In this document: positions 30,741-44,048 of the stretch, one piece after another
How the letters are laid out: each line of letters starts with the position of its first letter
Position numbering within the stretch: the first letter of the stretch is position 1
NCBI RefSeq assembly: GCF_900116515.1
Contig: NZ_FPBA01000002.1
Coordinates: 372,001 to 436,000 of the forward strand
Source of the DNA: Geodermatophilus amargosae
GTDB taxonomy: Bacteria > Actinomycetota > Actinomycetes > Mycobacteriales > Geodermatophilaceae
Reading direction: 5' to 3'
Length of the DNA: 64,000 nucleotides
The notes under the pieces: model-generated
The model's input: only the letters and a program-made list of their open reading frames with translations
What the model was told of the DNA's origin: nothing
Databases searched by the model: none
Made by a program: the position numbers and the translations under genes

Positions 30741-30772
30741 GTGGTCGGTCGTCCTCGCCTGCAGGACCCTGC

Positions 30773-32677
30773 TCACCCGGCCGTCACCGCCAGCAGCGCC
30801 CCGGCCACCAGCACCGCGCCGCCGAGCATCCCGAGCGCGTAGGACCGGACGAAGCCGGTCTGCGCCCGGCCCAGCCGCGACGACGAGCCACCGAGCGTGG
30901 CGGCCAGGCCGTTGACCGCGCCGTCGACCCCGCGGTTGTCCACCCACACCAGCGCCCGGGTGAGCCACTGGCCGGGCCGCATGAACAGCGACTCGTTGAC
31001 CGCGTCGGCGTACAGCGACCTGCGTGCCGCTCGGACCACCGGTGAGACGCGGGCCGGCGCGACCTCGGGCACCTCGCGGCGGCCGACGAACAGCCACGCC
31101 GCGAGCACACCCACCGCCATCACCGCGGTGACGACGATCCCGACGACGGCCGGCGCCACCACGTGCTCGGCCTCCTCGGGGACGCCGAACACCGGCTCGA
31201 GCCAGTCGCCCAGCGGCGCCACCACCACGAGCAGGAAGCCGGCGGCGACCGACCCGACGGCCAGCAGCGCCATCGGCAGCGTCATCACCGACGGCGACTC
31301 GTGCGGGTGCACGCCGGGCGTCCACCGCGGCCGGCCGAAGAAGGTCATGATCATCAGCCGGGTCATGTAGAAGGCGGTCAGCCCGGCACCGACGACGGCG
31401 ACCGCGCCGAGCAGCCAGCCCGACCAGCCGCCGCGGTCCAGCGCCGCCTCGATGATCGCGTCCTTGGTCCAGTAGCCGGACAGGAACGGGAAGCCGATCA
31501 GCGCGAGGTAGCCCAGGCCGAAGGTCACGAAGGTGACCGGCAGCTTCCTGGCCAGCCCGCCGAAGCGGCGCATGTCCACCTGGTCGTCCATCGCGTGCAT
31601 GACCGACCCGGCACCGAGGAACAGCCCGGCCTTGAAGAAGCCGTGGGTGAGCAGGTGCGCGATCGCCGCCGCGTAGCCGGCCGGGCCGAGGCCCACGGCC
31701 AGGAACATGTAGCCGATCTGGCTGACCGTGGAGTACGCCAGCACCTTCTTGATGTCGTCGTACGCACACCCCACGACCGCGCCGTAGAGCAGGGTGACCG
31801 CGCCGACGGCGAGGACGACGGTGCGGGCGGTCGGCGTGAGGTCGTAGATCGGCGCGGAGCGGGCGATGAGGTACACGCCGGCGGTGACCATCGTGGCGGC
31901 GTGGATGAGCGCCGAGACCGGCGTCGGGCCCTCCATCGCGTCGGGCAGCCACGCCTGCAGCGGGAACTGGCCGGACTTGCCGCACGCGCCGAGCAAGAGC
32001 AGCAGGCCGAGGGCGGTGAGCGTGCCCCCGGCCAGGGCGCCGGCCCCGCCGAAGACGCCCTCGTAGGACACCGTCCCGAGCTGGGCGAACATGACGAAGA
32101 TCGCCAGGGCCAGGCCGACGTCGCCGACCCGGTTCATGACGAAGGCCTTCTTGGCGGCGGTGGCCGCGGCCGGGCGCTCGTGCCAGAAGGCGATGAGCAG
32201 GTAGGAGGCCAGGCCCACGCCCTCCCAGCCGACGTAGAGGGCCACGTAGTTGTCGCCGAGGACCAGCAGCAGCATCGCCGCGACGAACAGGTTGAGGTAG
32301 GCGAAGAACCGGCGGCGCCGCGGGTCGTGCGCCATGTAGCCCATCGAGTAGACGTGGATGAGCCCGCCGACGCCGGTGATGAGCAGCATGAACGTCGCCG
32401 ACAGCGGGTCGATGAGCAGCCCCGCGCTGACGTCCAGCGAGCCGACGGAGACGAAGGTGAACAGGTCGGCCGTGACCGAGCGCTGTTCCTCGCCGGCGAG
32501 CTGGAACGTGATCAGCAGGGCGACGACGAACGCCGCGACGACGGTCGCCGTCCCCAGCAGGTGGCCCCAGCGGTCGGTGCGCCGGCCGCCGAGCAGCAGG
32601 ACCGCGGCGCCGAGCAGCGGCAGCGCGATCACCAGCCAGGTGGCGGACAGCAGGCCTTGGGCCGCGACGGTGTCCAT
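30773..32677 (-). CDS. nuoL: NADH-quinone oxidoreductase subunit L
   Basis: Largest proton-pumping subunit of complex I (634 residues). Starts [20 protein letters not shown]; conserved blocks are [99 protein letters not shown] and the C-terminal amphipathic helix region. The ATG has GGAG upstream. It lies 17 bases after nuoK. Confidence 0.97.
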   Translation of the reverse strand: MDTVAAQGLLSATWLVIALPLLGAAVLLLGGRRTDRWGHLLGTATVVAAFVVALLITFQLAGEEQRSVTADLFTFVSVGSLDVSAGLLIDPLSATFMLLITGVGGLIHVYSMGYMAHDPRRRRFFAYLNLFVAAMLLLVLGDNYVALYVGWEGVGLASYLLIAFWHERPAAATAAKKAFVMNRVGDVGLALAIFVMFAQLGTVSYEGVFGGAGALAGGTLTALGLLLLLGACGKSGQFPLQAWLPDAMEGPTPVSALIHAATMVTAGVYLIARSAPIYDLTPTARTVVLAVGAVTLLYGAVVGCAYDDIKKVLAYSTVSQIGYMFLAVGLGPAGYAAAIAHLLTHGFFKAGLFLGAGSVMHAMDDQVDMRRFGGLARKLPVTFVTFGLGYLALIGFPFLSGYWTKDAIIEAALDRGGWSGWLLGAVAVVGAGLTAFYMTRLMIMTFFGRPRWTPGVHPHESPSVMTLPMALLAVGSVAAGFLLVVVAPLGDWLEPVFGVPEEAEHVVAPAVVGIVVTAVMAVGVLAAWLFVGRREVPEVAPARVSPVVRAARRSLYADAVNESLFMRPGQWLTRALVWVDNRGVDGAVNGLAATLGGSSSRLGRAQTGFVRSYALGMLGGAVLVAGALLAVTAG

Positions 32678-32694
32678 GGGTGCGCCGGCTCCCG

Positions 32695-32994
32695 TCAGTA
32701 CTTGAGCAGGTTGGCGTCGTCGACCGACGCCGACCGGCGGGTCCGGTAGATCGACATGATGATCGCGAGGCCGACGACGACCTCCGCGGCGGCGACGACC
32801 ATGACGAAAAACGCCATGATCTGGCCGTCGACGGTGCCGGTGGACCGCGCGAAGGTGACCAGCGTCAGGTTCACCGAGTTGAGCATCAGCTCGACGCACA
32901 TGAAGACGACGATCGCGTTGCGCCGCACGAGTACGCCGACGGCGCCGATGGTGAACAGGATCGCGGCCAGGACCAGGTAGTACGTGAGCGTCAT
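32695..32994 (-). CDS. nuoK: NADH-quinone oxidoreductase subunit K
   Basis: Small three-helix membrane subunit (99 residues). [20 protein letters not shown] contains the conserved membrane Glu, and a second Glu lies in [17 protein letters not shown]; both are needed for proton transfer in the family. ATG overlaps the nuoJ stop (ATGA). Confidence 0.98.
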   Translation of the reverse strand: MTLTYYLVLAAILFTIGAVGVLVRRNAIVVFMCVELMLNSVNLTLVTFARSTGTVDGQIMAFFVMVVAAAEVVVGLAIIMSIYRTRRSASVDDANLLKY

Positions 32995-33797
32995 CGGTGG
33001 TCACCGCCCACGACGCCGTCGGTCGTCCCCAGGGCGGCGTCGGGGCTGCCGAGCTGGGCCCGGCCGGTGGGACGGGGCATCTGGTCGACCTCCCGGGCCT
33101 CCATGCCCGTGGCCAGGCTCTCCTCGGCGGTGCTCCCGTCGGGGAGCAGCGCGCCGGTGGCCACGGAGTTGGCGCGCGCGAACACACCGGGGCCGGTCAG
33201 CGTCTGCGGCCGGTCGGTGAGGAAGCGGGCCCGCGAGAGCTCCTTCTGCGACTGCCGGCTGCCGGGCTCGCGCTCGATGTGCGCCAGCACCATCGCGCCG
33301 ACCGCGGCGGTGATCAGCAGCGCGCTGGTGACCTCGAAGGCGAGCAGGTAGCGGGTGAACAGCAGCTCGGCGATCGTGTCGATGTTGCCGGTGCCGCCCT
33401 GCGCGTCGGACAGCCCCGTACCCGGGGTGTCTCGGGTGGCGCGGGCGATCCCGGCACCGACCAGCGCGGCGAACCCGACCCCGAGGACGGTGGCCGCCAC
33501 CCGCTGGCCGCGCAGCGTCTCGACCACCGAGTCCGAGGAGTCGCGGCCGACCAGCATGAGCACGAAGAGGAACAGGATCATGATCGCGCCGGTGTAGACG
33601 ATGATCTGCACCGCGCCGAGGAAGGGCGCGGACTGGACGACGTAGAAGACGCCCAGCGAGAGCATCGTGGTGACCAGCCACAGCGCGGAGTGGACGGCGT
33701 TGCGGCTGAAGACCATCCCCAGTGCGCCGGCCAGCGCCACCGGCCCGAGGATCCAGAAGACGACGGCCTCGCCGGTGCTGATGACGACGTCGGTCAT
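32991..33797 (-). CDS. nuoJ: NADH-quinone oxidoreductase subunit J
   Basis: Five-helix membrane subunit (268 residues). Conserved [20 protein letters not shown] and [20 protein letters not shown] (the pi-bulge helix of complex I). The last ~85 residues after LAHIEREPG form a soluble, poorly conserved tail with [17 protein letters not shown], longer than in E. coli but usual in actinobacteria. ATG overlaps the nuoI stop. Confidence 0.97.
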   Translation of the reverse strand: MTDVVISTGEAVVFWILGPVALAGALGMVFSRNAVHSALWLVTTMLSLGVFYVVQSAPFLGAVQIIVYTGAIMILFLFVLMLVGRDSSDSVVETLRGQRVAATVLGVGFAALVGAGIARATRDTPGTGLSDAQGGTGNIDTIAELLFTRYLLAFEVTSALLITAAVGAMVLAHIEREPGSRQSQKELSRARFLTDRPQTLTGPGVFARANSVATGALLPDGSTAEESLATGMEAREVDQMPRPTGRAQLGSPDAALGTTDGVVGGDHR

Positions 33798-34444
33798 GCC
33801 CGCTCCACCGTGACCGGCTCGGCGGCCGAGCCCTGCTGCGGGTCGCGCAGGTAGTACGCCTTCTCGTCGTCGCCGAGGTGCATCGCGTGCGGCGGCGCCT
33901 CCATGCCGGGCAGCAGCGGGGCCATGAGCTGTTCCTTGGTGTAGATCAGGTCCTGCCGGTTGTCGTCGGCCAGCTCGAAGTCGTTGCTCATCGTCAGCGA
34001 GCGGGTGGGGCAGGCCTCGATGCACAGCCCGCAGAAGATGCAGCGCAGGTAGTTGATCTGGTAGACGCGGCCGTACCGCTCACCGGGGCTGTAGCGGGCG
34101 TCCTCGGTGTTGTCGCCGCCCTCGACGTAGATCGCGTCGGCGGGGCAGGCCCAGGCGCACAGCTCGCAGCCGATGCACTTCTCCAGCCCGTCGGGGTGCC
34201 GGTTGAGGACGTGCCGCCCGTGGTAGCGCGGCTTGGTGACCTTGGGTGTCTCGGGGTACTGCTCGGTGGTCACCTTCTTGAACATCTGGGCGAAGGTGAC
34301 GCCGAAGCCCTGCCCGGGCGCCGGCAGCAGGCTGCGCCGGGGCGCGGGTGCGCCGTCGCCGCGGCCGGCCCGCTCGACCTCGCCGCGCGACGCCCGCGCC
34401 AGGCCCTTCGACCCGCCGCCGGTGGTGGGGTCCTGGTCAGGCAT
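33794..34444 (-). CDS. nuoI: NADH-quinone oxidoreductase subunit I
   Basis: Ferredoxin-like subunit (216 residues) with two [4Fe-4S] clusters: [12 protein letters not shown] (about 88-99) and [12 protein letters not shown] (about 133-144). It passes electrons from NuoG towards NuoB. The N-terminal ~45 residues are a Gly/Arg-rich extension ahead of [14 protein letters not shown] start overlapping nuoH by 8 bases. Confidence 0.97.
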   Translation of the reverse strand: MPDQDPTTGGGSKGLARASRGEVERAGRGDGAPAPRRSLLPAPGQGFGVTFAQMFKKVTTEQYPETPKVTKPRYHGRHVLNRHPDGLEKCIGCELCAWACPADAIYVEGGDNTEDARYSPGERYGRVYQINYLRCIFCGLCIEACPTRSLTMSNDFELADDNRQDLIYTKEQLMAPLLPGMEAPPHAMHLGDDEKAYYLRDPQQGSAAEPVTVERA

Positions 34445-35975
34445 CGGGGTCCTCCTGGACGCTGGTGGCGGTGCTGCCCGTGCTGCTGCCGGCGGCACGG
34501 CGGCCGCTGCTGACCACGCCGCCCTCGGCGCGGCCCGCGCCCGCGGGCTCGGCCACCCGGTCGGCACGGCGCAGCCGCGGCGACGGCGGCACGGTGAGGT
34601 CCATGGGCGGCACCGGGAAACCGCCCTCGGCGCGGGCGGGGCCGGTGCGCTGAGCCGGCCGGCGCCGCGGCCCGGCCGGCAGCAGGACCTCGGCCTCGGG
34701 CTTGGGGTCGGTCGCGTGCACGCCGCCGGCCGCCGCCTCCTCTGCCATGACCCGGGTGTCGCGGTTGGCGGCCCGGCTGGCCAGCGCCAGGGCGAGGAGC
34801 ACCAGCAGCGCGATCGGCACGCCCACGAAGACCGCCACCTCACCGGTGGACAGGTCGGCCTCGCGGGAGACGGTGCGCATCGTGGCGACGACGAGGATCC
34901 AGACCAGCGCCGTCGGCACCAGCACCTTCCAGCCGAAGCGCATGAACTGGTCGTAGCGCAGCCGGGGCAGCGTGCCGCGCAGCCAGATGAAGACGAACAG
35001 CGCGACGCAGACCTTGAGGAAGAACCACAGCAGCGGCCACCAGCCGGAGTTGGCCCCGTCCCAGATCGACAGCGGCCACGGAGCCCGCCAGCCGCCGAGG
35101 AACAGCGTCGCGGCCAGCGCGGAGACGGTGACCATGTTGATGTACTCGGCCAGGAAGAACAGCGCGAACTTCAGCGACGAGTACTCGGTGTGGAAGCCGC
35201 CGACCAGCTCGCTCTCGGCCTCGGGGAGGTCGAACGGCGCGCGGTTGGTCTCACCGACGACGGCGATCGCGTAGATGACGAAGCTGACCGGCAGCAGCAC
35301 CGCGAACCAGCTGGGCCCGGTGAACTCCAGGCCGAAGAACGACAGCCGGTTCCCGTCGGCCTGCGCGGCGACGATCTCCGAGGTCGACATCGTCCCGGCG
35401 TAGAGGAACACCGCGACGATCGACAGGCCCATCGCGATCTCGTAGCTGACCATCTGCGCGGCGCTGCGCAGGGAGCCCAGCAGCGGGTAGGTCGAGCCCG
35501 AGGCCCAGCCGCCGAGGACGATGCCGTAGACGCCCATCGCCGAGCAGGCCAGGACGACGAGCACGCCGATGGGGGCGTCGGTGAGCTGCAGCGGCGTGCG
35601 CTCGCCGAAGATGCTGACCACCGGGCCCAGCGGGATGACCGAGAAGGCCAGGAACGCCGGGATCGTGGCGATGACCGGCGCGAGGAAGTAGACCGGCTTG
35701 TCCGCGAGCGCCGGCATGATGTCTTCCTTGAACGCCAGCTTCAGCCCGTCGGCGAGGCTCTGCAGCGACCCGCGCGGCCCGACCCGGTTGGGGCCGGAGC
35801 GCTGCTGCATGCGGGCGACGACCTTGCGCTCGAAGACGATGGCGAACAGCGTCATCAGCACCAGCACCGCGAAGACGCCGACGATCTTGACGAGCACGAT
35901 CCACCAGACGTCGTTCCCGAAGTCCTCGAGCGTCGGCTGCTCGGGCGAGGCCAGGACCACGGGGGCGAGGATCAC
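34437..35975 (-). CDS. nuoH: NADH-quinone oxidoreductase subunit H
   Basis: Membrane subunit forming the quinone-binding site (512 residues). Conserved: [86 protein letters not shown] and [17 protein letters not shown]. The family core ends near residue 400; about 110 more residues form an Arg/Pro/Gly/Ser-rich cytoplasmic tail after [10 protein letters not shown], much longer than the usual ~330-430 residues. GTG start overlaps nuoG (GTGA). Confidence 0.96.
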   Translation of the reverse strand: MILAPVVLASPEQPTLEDFGNDVWWIVLVKIVGVFAVLVLMTLFAIVFERKVVARMQQRSGPNRVGPRGSLQSLADGLKLAFKEDIMPALADKPVYFLAPVIATIPAFLAFSVIPLGPVVSIFGERTPLQLTDAPIGVLVVLACSAMGVYGIVLGGWASGSTYPLLGSLRSAAQMVSYEIAMGLSIVAVFLYAGTMSTSEIVAAQADGNRLSFFGLEFTGPSWFAVLLPVSFVIYAIAVVGETNRAPFDLPEAESELVGGFHTEYSSLKFALFFLAEYINMVTVSALAATLFLGGWRAPWPLSIWDGANSGWWPLLWFFLKVCVALFVFIWLRGTLPRLRYDQFMRFGWKVLVPTALVWILVVATMRTVSREADLSTGEVAVFVGVPIALLVLLALALASRAANRDTRVMAEEAAAGGVHATDPKPEAEVLLPAGPRRRPAQRTGPARAEGGFPVPPMDLTVPPSPRLRRADRVAEPAGAGRAEGGVVSSGRRAAGSSTGSTATSVQEDPDA

Positions 35976-38470
35976 GACCGCACCCCGGAGGCGGTGGCGC
36001 CGGTGCGGACCCCGCTGAGCCGGACGAGCCCGCCCGGCGGCGTCCCGAGCCCGGTCCGCACCTCGCTGCCGGGCGAGCGCATGGGCAGCCACACGACGCC
36101 GTCGGGCATCTCGGTGACGGCCACCGGCAGGGTCACCGACCCGGCGCTGCCGGTGACGGTGAGCAGCTCGCCGTCGGCCACGCCGAGCCTGGCGGCGGCC
36201 TCGGCGCCCAGCCGGGCCACCGGCGGACGGGCGGTGCCGGCGAGCTCCGGCTCGTCGCGCTGCAGCGTGCCGACGTCGAGCAGCTGCCGCCAGGAGGCGA
36301 GCAACGCCTCGCCCTCGCCGGGTTCCGGCGCCACGGCCGGCGGGACGTCGAGGCCGGTGCCGTCGGCGCGGGTGCCGGTGTGGCCCAGCGCGGCGAGCTC
36401 GGCGCGGGCGGACTCCGGCGTGGGCAGCCGCAGGTCGGCGTCGAGGTGGTCGGCCAGGCCGTGCAGGACCCGGCCGTCGGTCAGCCGGCCGGTGCCGTGC
36501 AGCGTGGCGTCGAAGGAGCGCACCCGACCCTCCCAGTCGAGGTAGCTGCCGGCCTTCTCCGGCGCCGCGGCCACCGGCAGCACGACGTCGGCGTGCTCGG
36601 TGACGGCGGTGGGCCGCTGCTCGAGGCTGACCACGAACGACGCCGCGGCCAGCGCCTGCACCGCGAGCGCCGGGTCGGGCAGGTCGGCGGGGTCGACGCC
36701 GCCGACGACGAGGCCCGCCAGCCGGCCGTCGCGGACCGCGCTGAGGATGCCGGTGGTGTCCCGGCCGGGCGTCGCGGGCATGTCCACGGGGTCCACGCCC
36801 CACAGCGCGGCCACCTCGGCGCGGGCCACGGGGTCGTCGACCGGCCGCCCGCCGGGCAGCAGCGCGGGCAGCGCGCCGGCCTCGACGGCGCCGCGCTCAC
36901 CGGCCCGCCGCGGCACCCAGGCCAGCCGGGCGCCGGTGGCGCGGGCGAGGGCGGCCAGCGCGGTGAACGCGCCGGGCACCTCGGCCAGCCGCTCGCCGGC
37001 GACCACCACCGCGCCGGGCCGGCGCAGGGCCTCGACGGCGGGGCCGCCCCAGCTGCCCTCGGCCAGCGCGGCCAGGGCGCGGGCCTCCTCGCCGGGCCGG
37101 GTGACCAGCACGGTGGCCTGCAGCTTCTGCGCGGCGCGGGTGGCGAACGGCGCCAGGTCGTAGACGGCCAGCGAGCCCGTGCGCACGGCGCGGCGCAGGC
37201 GGAGGAAGACGATCGGCGACTCCTCCTCCGGCTCGAATCCGGCCAGCAGCACGGCGGGGGCGGAGGTGAGGTCGTCGTAGGTGACCGCTCCGCGCCCCGG
37301 GCCGGTGCCGGCGACGTGCGCGGCGAGGAACGCCTGCTCCTCGGCCGAGTGCGCGCGGGCGCGGGCGTCGACGTCGTGGGTGCCCAGTGCGACGCGGGCG
37401 AACTTGGCGTAGGCGTAGGCGTCCTCGACCGTCAGGCGGCCGCCGGGCAGCACGCCGACCCCGCCGGCGGCCCGCGCGGCGCGCAGGCCCTCGGCGGCCG
37501 CGGCCCAGGCCTCCGGCCACGAGGCCGGCTCGAGCACGCCGTCGCGCCGCACCAGCGGGGTGTCGAGGCGGTCGTTGGTGGCGGCGTAGCGGAACGCGTA
37601 GCGGCCCTTGTCGCAGGTCCACTCCTCGTTGACCGCCGGGTCCTCCCCCGCCAGCCGGCGCATGACCTTGCCGCGCCGGTAGTCGGTGCGCATCGAGCAG
37701 CCCGAGGAGCAGTGCTCGCAGACCGAGGGCTCGCTGCGCAGGTCGAAGGGCCGCGACCGGAACCGGTACTGCGCGCTGGTCAGCGCCCCGACCGGGCAGA
37801 TCTGCGTGGTGTTGCCGGAGAAGTAGGAGGAGAACGGCTCGTCCTCGTAGACGGCGACCTGCTCCAGCGCGCCCCGCTCGAACAGCTCGATGAACGGGTC
37901 GCCGGCGACCTGCTGGGAGAAGCGGGTGCAGCGGGCACACAGCACGCAGCGCTCGCGGTCGAGCAGGATCTCGCTGCTGATCGGCAGCGGCTTGGGATAG
38001 GTCCGCTTGACGTCGACGAAGCGCGTCTCGGACCGGCCGTTGCTCAGCGCCTGGTTCTGCAGCGGGCACTCGCCGCCCTTGTCGCAGACCGGGCAGTCCA
38101 GCGGGTGGTTGATCAGCAGCAGCTCCATCGTGCCCTGCTGCGCCTTGTCGGCGACCGCGCTGGTCAGCTGCGTCTTGACCGCCATGCCGTCGGTGACCGG
38201 CATGGTGCAGGAGGCCACCGGCTTGCGCTGCCCCTCGACCTCGACCAGGCACTGCCGGCAGGCGCCGACCGGGTCGAGCAGCGGGTGGTCGCAGAACCGC
38301 GGGATCTGGATGCCGACCATCTCGGCGGCCCGGATGATCAGCGTCCCCTTGGGCACGGCGACGTCGAAGCCGTCGATCGTGCAGTGGACGGCGTCGGGCG
38401 GGGTGTGCGGGCCCGGGGCGCCCGGCGGGACCGCCGGCGCGGGTTCGGGGGCGGTCGGCGTGAGCGTCAT
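35972..38470 (-). CDS. nuoG: NADH-quinone oxidoreductase subunit G
   Basis: Large iron-sulfur subunit (832 residues). N-terminal [2Fe-2S] domain with [20 protein letters not shown], then [35 protein letters not shown] and [12 protein letters not shown], i.e. the full set of cluster ligands including the extra [4Fe-4S] (N7-like) site; the C-terminal two thirds is a molybdopterin-oxidoreductase-like fold without Mo function. GEGxGTAR-rich end is poorly conserved, as usual. ATG overlaps nuoF. Confidence 0.96.
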   Translation of the reverse strand: MTLTPTAPEPAPAVPPGAPGPHTPPDAVHCTIDGFDVAVPKGTLIIRAAEMVGIQIPRFCDHPLLDPVGACRQCLVEVEGQRKPVASCTMPVTDGMAVKTQLTSAVADKAQQGTMELLLINHPLDCPVCDKGGECPLQNQALSNGRSETRFVDVKRTYPKPLPISSEILLDRERCVLCARCTRFSQQVAGDPFIELFERGALEQVAVYEDEPFSSYFSGNTTQICPVGALTSAQYRFRSRPFDLRSEPSVCEHCSSGCSMRTDYRRGKVMRRLAGEDPAVNEEWTCDKGRYAFRYAATNDRLDTPLVRRDGVLEPASWPEAWAAAAEGLRAARAAGGVGVLPGGRLTVEDAYAYAKFARVALGTHDVDARARAHSAEEQAFLAAHVAGTGPGRGAVTYDDLTSAPAVLLAGFEPEEESPIVFLRLRRAVRTGSLAVYDLAPFATRAAQKLQATVLVTRPGEEARALAALAEGSWGGPAVEALRRPGAVVVAGERLAEVPGAFTALAALARATGARLAWVPRRAGERGAVEAGALPALLPGGRPVDDPVARAEVAALWGVDPVDMPATPGRDTTGILSAVRDGRLAGLVVGGVDPADLPDPALAVQALAAASFVVSLEQRPTAVTEHADVVLPVAAAPEKAGSYLDWEGRVRSFDATLHGTGRLTDGRVLHGLADHLDADLRLPTPESARAELAALGHTGTRADGTGLDVPPAVAPEPGEGEALLASWRQLLDVGTLQRDEPELAGTARPPVARLGAEAAARLGVADGELLTVTGSAGSVTLPVAVTEMPDGVVWLPMRSPGSEVRTGLGTPPGGLVRLSGVRTGATASGVRS

Positions 38471-39795
38471 GAAGCAGCTCCCACGGGCTCGAGCCGCAGC
38501 GAGCGCCCGAGGCGGGCCTGCTCGGCGGCGGGCAGCAGGGCGACGTAGTCGTCCCGGAAGTACTTGAGGGAGGAGGTGATGCAGCTGGTCGCGCCGTCGC
38601 CGAGGGCGCAGAACGACCGGCCGAGGATGTTGTCGCAGGTGTCGGTGAGCAGGTCGAGGTCGGCGGCGGTCCCGCGGCCCCCGGCCAGGCGCTGCAGCAC
38701 CTGCACCAGCCAGTAGGTCCCCTCGCGGCAGGGGGTGCACTTGCCGCAGGACTCGTGCGCGTAGAACTCGGTGAAGCGGAGGGTGGCCTCGACGATCGAG
38801 TCGGTCTCGTCGAACACCATCAGCGCCGTCGTGCCGAGCATCGAGCCGGCGGCGGCCACCGAGTCGAAGTCCAGCGGGACGTCGAGGTGCTCGGCGGTGA
38901 AGTACGGCGTCGAGGAGCCACCCGGCGTCCAGAACTTCAGCTCGTGGCCGGGCCGCACCCCGCCGGCCATCGCCAGCAGCTCGCGCATCGTGGTGCCCAT
39001 CGGCGCCTCGTACTGCCCGGGACGGACGACGCGGCCCGACAGCGAGTAGATCTTCGGCCCCGGCGACTTCTCCGGGCCGAACCGCTTGAACCACTCCGCC
39101 CCGCCGCGGACGACGAACGGCACGGTGGCCAGCGTCTCCACGTTGTTGATCACCGTGGGGGCGCCGTAGAGCCCGGCGACCGCGGGGAACGGCGGCTTGA
39201 GGCGCGGCTGGCCGCGGTAGCCCTCGAGCGAGTCGAGCAGCGCCGTCTCCTCGCCGCAGATGTAGGCGCCGGCGCCGGCGTGCACGACCAGTTCGAGGTC
39301 GTAGCCCGAGCCGAGGATGTCGCTGCCGAGGTAGCCGGCCGCGTAGGCCTCCTCGACGGCGGCCACCAGCCGGCGGTGGGCGTGCACCGCCTCGCCGCGG
39401 ACGTAGATGACGGCGAACCGGCAGCGGATCGCGTAGGCCGAGATGACCACGCCCTCCACCAGGGAGTGCGGGTCGGTCATCATCAGCGGCAGGTCCTTGC
39501 AGGTGCCCGGCTCGCCCTCGTCGGCGTTGACCACGAGGTACTTGGGCATCGCGGCCGGCCCGGTGGGCGTCTCCCCGGGCTTGGGCTGCGGGATGAAGCT
39601 CCACTTCATGCCGGTGGGGAACCCGGCGCCGCCGCGGCCGCGCAGGCCGGAGTCCTTGACCAGCGAGACCAGCTCGTCGGGCTGCATCGACAGCGCGGTG
39701 CGCAGCGCGGCGTAGCCGTCGAGGGACTCGTAGGTCGACAGCCGCCAGGGCTGGTCGGCGCCCCACCGCGAGGTGAGGACGGGGGTGAGGGGCAC
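38467..39795 (-). CDS. nuoF: NADH-quinone oxidoreductase subunit F
   Basis: NADH- and FMN-binding subunit (442 residues), where electrons enter complex I. FMN/NADH motifs: [18 protein letters not shown] (about 51-68) and [15 protein letters not shown]; the [4Fe-4S] ligands are in [13 protein letters not shown] and later [11 protein letters not shown] start; ends overlapping nuoG by 4 bases and is 5 bases from the nuoE stop. Confidence 0.97.
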   Translation of the reverse strand: MPLTPVLTSRWGADQPWRLSTYESLDGYAALRTALSMQPDELVSLVKDSGLRGRGGAGFPTGMKWSFIPQPKPGETPTGPAAMPKYLVVNADEGEPGTCKDLPLMMTDPHSLVEGVVISAYAIRCRFAVIYVRGEAVHAHRRLVAAVEEAYAAGYLGSDILGSGYDLELVVHAGAGAYICGEETALLDSLEGYRGQPRLKPPFPAVAGLYGAPTVINNVETLATVPFVVRGGAEWFKRFGPEKSPGPKIYSLSGRVVRPGQYEAPMGTTMRELLAMAGGVRPGHELKFWTPGGSSTPYFTAEHLDVPLDFDSVAAAGSMLGTTALMVFDETDSIVEATLRFTEFYAHESCGKCTPCREGTYWLVQVLQRLAGGRGTAADLDLLTDTCDNILGRSFCALGDGATSCITSSLKYFRDDYVALLPAAEQARLGRSLRLEPVGAAS

Positions 39796-39800
39796 GGTGC

Positions 39801-40849
39801 TCAGGCCTCCCGGCTCGGAGGTGGATTCGGGCTGGGCGACCCGGTGGCAGCGGGCCCCTGGCCGGAGGTGCCCGGCTCGGTGCCCGCGGGGGTGTCAGGG
39901 GTGGGACGGGAGCCGCCGGGGGTGCGCCGGCCGTACTCGGTCCCGCGGTCGGGGTGGGTCTGCGCGGCGCCGGCCCGCTCGGCGGGGTTGTCGGCGGCCG
40001 CGACGCGCGCGTCGGCCGCCTCCTTCTCCGGCGTCTGCCCGGCGTCCCCGGACGGGTCCACGGTGTCCGCGGGCTCCCCGGTGTCGGCGGGCTGGGGCTC
40101 GGGGCCGGTCATCGGCGGCGCGGCCTCGCCGCGCTCCTCGGCCAGCCGGACGCCGGCCAGGGTCGGACCCCACTCCCCCGGCGCGTCGACGGCGGCGCGC
40201 GCGGCACCGGCGTCGGCGTGCTGGGAGAAGCCGGCCAGCTGCCGGGAGACGCCGCGGAAGTCGGTGAGCGGGGCGCCGCGGGTGGGGTGCGGCTTCTCGC
40301 CCCGGCGCAGCGCCGCCACCAGCGCGCGGGCGCTGTCGACGTCCTGCTGGTCGTAGAACTCGTAGTCGACGGTGACCACCGGCGCGTAGTCGCAGGCCGC
40401 CAGGCACTCGGCGTGCTCGAGGGTGACCGAGCCGTCGGCCGCCGTCTCGTCGTGGTGGACGCCGAGGTCGGCGGAGAGCGCGTCCATGATCCGCTGCCCG
40501 CCGAGGACGGCGCACAGCGTGTTGGTGCACACGCTGACCAGGTGCCGGCCTGTCGGTCGGCGCTTGTACATCGTGTAGAAGGTCGCGACCGCGCCGACCT
40601 CGGCCTTGGTCAGCCCCAGCTCCTCGGCGCACAGCGTGACGCCCTCGGGCGAGACGTAGCCCTGGTAGCTCTGCACCAGGTGCAGCATCGGCAGCAACGC
40701 CGAGCGCGGCTGCGGGTAGCGGGCCATGATCTCCCGCGCCTCGAGCCGCGTCTGCTCGGTCAGCGGCGGCAGGTCGGCCGCTGCCGGCTGGACGGGGCTG
40801 TCGACCAGCCCCGTCGTCGCCGCGCCCTCTGCCGATCCGGGGAGGGCGC

Positions 40850-40853
<4 letters not shown>
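39801..40853 (-). CDS. nuoE: NADH-quinone oxidoreductase subunit E with long C-terminal tail
   Basis: [2Fe-2S] subunit (350 residues). The thioredoxin-like domain (about 30-200) has the four ligands: [11 protein letters not shown] and [10 protein letters not shown]. After it come about 150 residues with no family counterpart, rich in Pro, Ala, Glu, Thr and Gly ([15 protein letters not shown] near the end), predicted disordered. Ordinary NuoE is 160-260 residues. Start is GTG overlapping nuoD (GTGA). Confidence 0.95.
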
Positions 40854-42171
<1,318 letters not shown>

Positions 42172-42175
<4 letters not shown>

Positions 42176-42909
42176 CGGTAGCTCCGTCGGGTGTCCGGCG
42201 GCGGGATCGTCGCGTCGTGGTACTCCACCGGCACGCCGCCGAGCGGGTAGTCCTTGCGTTGCGGGAACCCGTCCCAGTCGTCGGGCATGAGGATCCGGGT
42301 CAGCGCCGGGTGGCCGTCGAAGACGATGCCGAACATGTCGTGCGTCTCCCGCTCGTGCCAGTCCGCCGTCGGGTAGACCGAGGACACCGACGGCACGTGC
42401 GGGTCCTCGACGGTGACGGCGACCTCGAGGCGGATCCGCCGCCGGAAGGTCATCGAGGTCAGGTGGTAGACGACGTGCAGCCGCGGCCGGCCGGCGCTCG
42501 CCGCGGGGCCGCCGCTGTCGAGGTAGTCGACGCCCGAGACGCTGCTGCACAGCTCGAAGCGCAGGGCGTCGTCGTCACGCAGGGCCTGCACCAGGGTGAG
42601 CAGGTGCTCACGGGCGACGAAGTAGGTGATCTCCCCGCGGTCGACCAGGACGCGCTGCACGGCGGCGGCGTAGGTGGCCGCGCCGACGGCGTCGATCAGC
42701 GCGTCGGTGACCTCGTCGAACCAGCCGCCGTAGGGCCGGTCGGTGGAGTGCAGCGCCACCGCGCCGCCGGGCTCGACGCGCACGAGGCCGCCGAAGCCGG
42801 AGGTGTCACCGCTGCCGCTGACGCCGAAGGCGCCCTTGCGGAAGCCGCCGCCGCTCGAGGACGCACCCCGCGAGGCGTCGGCGCCGCTGCGGTCGCCGGG
42901 GCCGGTCAC
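42172..42909 (-). CDS. nuoC: NADH-quinone oxidoreductase subunit C
   Basis: 30-kDa-type subunit (245 residues). Family signature [20 protein letters not shown] (about 195-214), followed by [26 protein letters not shown]. The first ~60 residues are Gly/Ser-rich and poorly conserved. GTG start (MTGPGDRSG) overlaps the nuoB stop. Confidence 0.97.
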
Positions 42910-43583
42910 CGGGACCCGCCGCGGGGGCCGGGCAGCAGGACGGCGTCGCCGCCGCGCTGCTCGATGGCGAACTGGCCGGTGCGGCCGAGGGCCGCTGCCT
43001 GCTCGTAGGCCGCCCGCTTGGTCTTGTCGGCGCGGATGCTGGAGGGCATCTCCACCAGCAGGTCGGGGGCACGGCCCTCGGCGCGGGCCTCCTCCATCTG
43101 GCGGGCCCGCCGGGCACCGAGCGGCTCGTTCTGGATCTTGTGGTGCAGCTTGAGGATGGCGTCCATCAGCATCTCCGGACGCGGCGGGCAGCCGGGCAGG
43201 TACATGTCCACCGGCACGACGTGGTCGACGCCCTGCACCACCGCGTAGTTGTTGAACATGCCGCCGGAGCTGGCGCAGACGCCCATGGCGAGCACCCAGC
43301 GCGGCTCGGGCATCTGGTCGTAGATCTGCCGCAGGACCGGCGCCATCTTCTGGCTCACCCGGCCGGCGACGATCATCAGGTCGGCCTGGCGCGGGGAGGC
43401 CCGGAAGACCTCCATGCCGAACCGGGCGAGGTCGTAGCGGCCCGCCCCGGTGGCCATCATCTCGATGGCGCAGCAGGCCAGGCCGAAGGTGGCAGGCCAC
43501 AGCGAGGACTTCCGCGTCCAGTTGACCAGCTTCTCGACCGTGGTCAGCAGGAAGCCGCTCGGCAGCTTCTCCTCGAGACCCAT
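42906..43583 (-). CDS. nuoB: NADH-quinone oxidoreductase subunit B
   Basis: Subunit holding cluster N2 (225 residues), the last electron donor to quinone. Ligands: tandem Cys in [18 protein letters not shown] (about 36-53), Cys in [16 protein letters not shown] and Cys in LPGCPPRPE. The C-terminal ~60 residues are basic and variable. ATG start; a 45-base gap separates it from nuoA. Confidence 0.98.
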   Translation of the reverse strand: MGLEEKLPSGFLLTTVEKLVNWTRKSSLWPATFGLACCAIEMMATGAGRYDLARFGMEVFRASPRQADLMIVAGRVSQKMAPVLRQIYDQMPEPRWVLAMGVCASSGGMFNNYAVVQGVDHVVPVDMYLPGCPPRPEMLMDAILKLHHKIQNEPLGARRARQMEEARAEGRAPDLLVEMPSSIRADKTKRAAYEQAAALGRTGQFAIEQRGGDAVLLPGPRGGSR

Positions 43584-43628
43584 GTCAGCTCCCTGCGTTC
43601 GGTGCCACGACGTCCACCTGGACGGCCG

Positions 43629-43991
43629 TCAGTCCCACTCGAGGCCGCCGCGGCGCCAGACGTAGGCGTAGGCGATGAAGACGGTGGCGATGAACACGAC
43701 CATCTCGACCAGGCCGAACAGTCCCAGCGCGTCGTTGGCGACGGCCCACGGGTAGAGGAAGACGATCTCGATGTCGAAGACGATGAAGAGCATCGCCGTG
43801 AGGTAGTACTTCACCGGGAAGCGGCCGCCCTGCAGCGGCTGGTCGACCGGCTCGATGCCGCACTCGTAGGCCTCGAGCTTGGCCCGGTTGTAGCGGCGGG
43901 GGCCCACGAACGGCGCCACCGTCACCGAGAACAGGGCGAAGGCCGCGGCGAGCGCGAACAACCCCACGATGGGCACGTAGGCGGACAGCAC
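43629..43991 (-). CDS. nuoA: NADH-quinone oxidoreductase subunit A
   Basis: First gene of the complex I operon; three-helix membrane subunit (120 residues) with KLEAYECGIEPVDQPLQGGR (conserved loop with Cys at the quinone channel) and KYYLTAMLFIVFDIEIVFLYPWA. I start it at GTG (MLSAYVPIVGLF) because GAGGGGAGG lies just upstream and the length matches the family; a GTG 14 codons upstream overlaps the CRP-type operator and lacks a binding site. Confidence 0.96.
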   Translation of the reverse strand: MLSAYVPIVGLFALAAAFALFSVTVAPFVGPRRYNRAKLEAYECGIEPVDQPLQGGRFPVKYYLTAMLFIVFDIEIVFLYPWAVANDALGLFGLVEMVVFIATVFIAYAYVWRRGGLEWD

Positions 43992-44017
43992 GGGGCCTCC
44001 CCTCGGGTCTCCGGTGC

Positions 44018-44035
44018 TTGTGAAGAAATTCACAA
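44018..44035 (-). promoter_or_regulatory. Perfect CRP/GlxR-type operator before nuoA
   Basis: TTGTGAA and TTCACAA separated by four bases: a perfect palindrome that contains the core TGTGA-N6-TCACA of the CRP/FNR family. Actinobacterial CRP and GlxR proteins recognise this pattern and are known to control respiratory genes in relatives. It lies after the proposed -10 box (44049-44054), roughly +7 to +24, a position that favours repression, unless another start is used. Confidence 0.75.
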
Positions 44036-44048
44036 ACGTGCTCTCACG

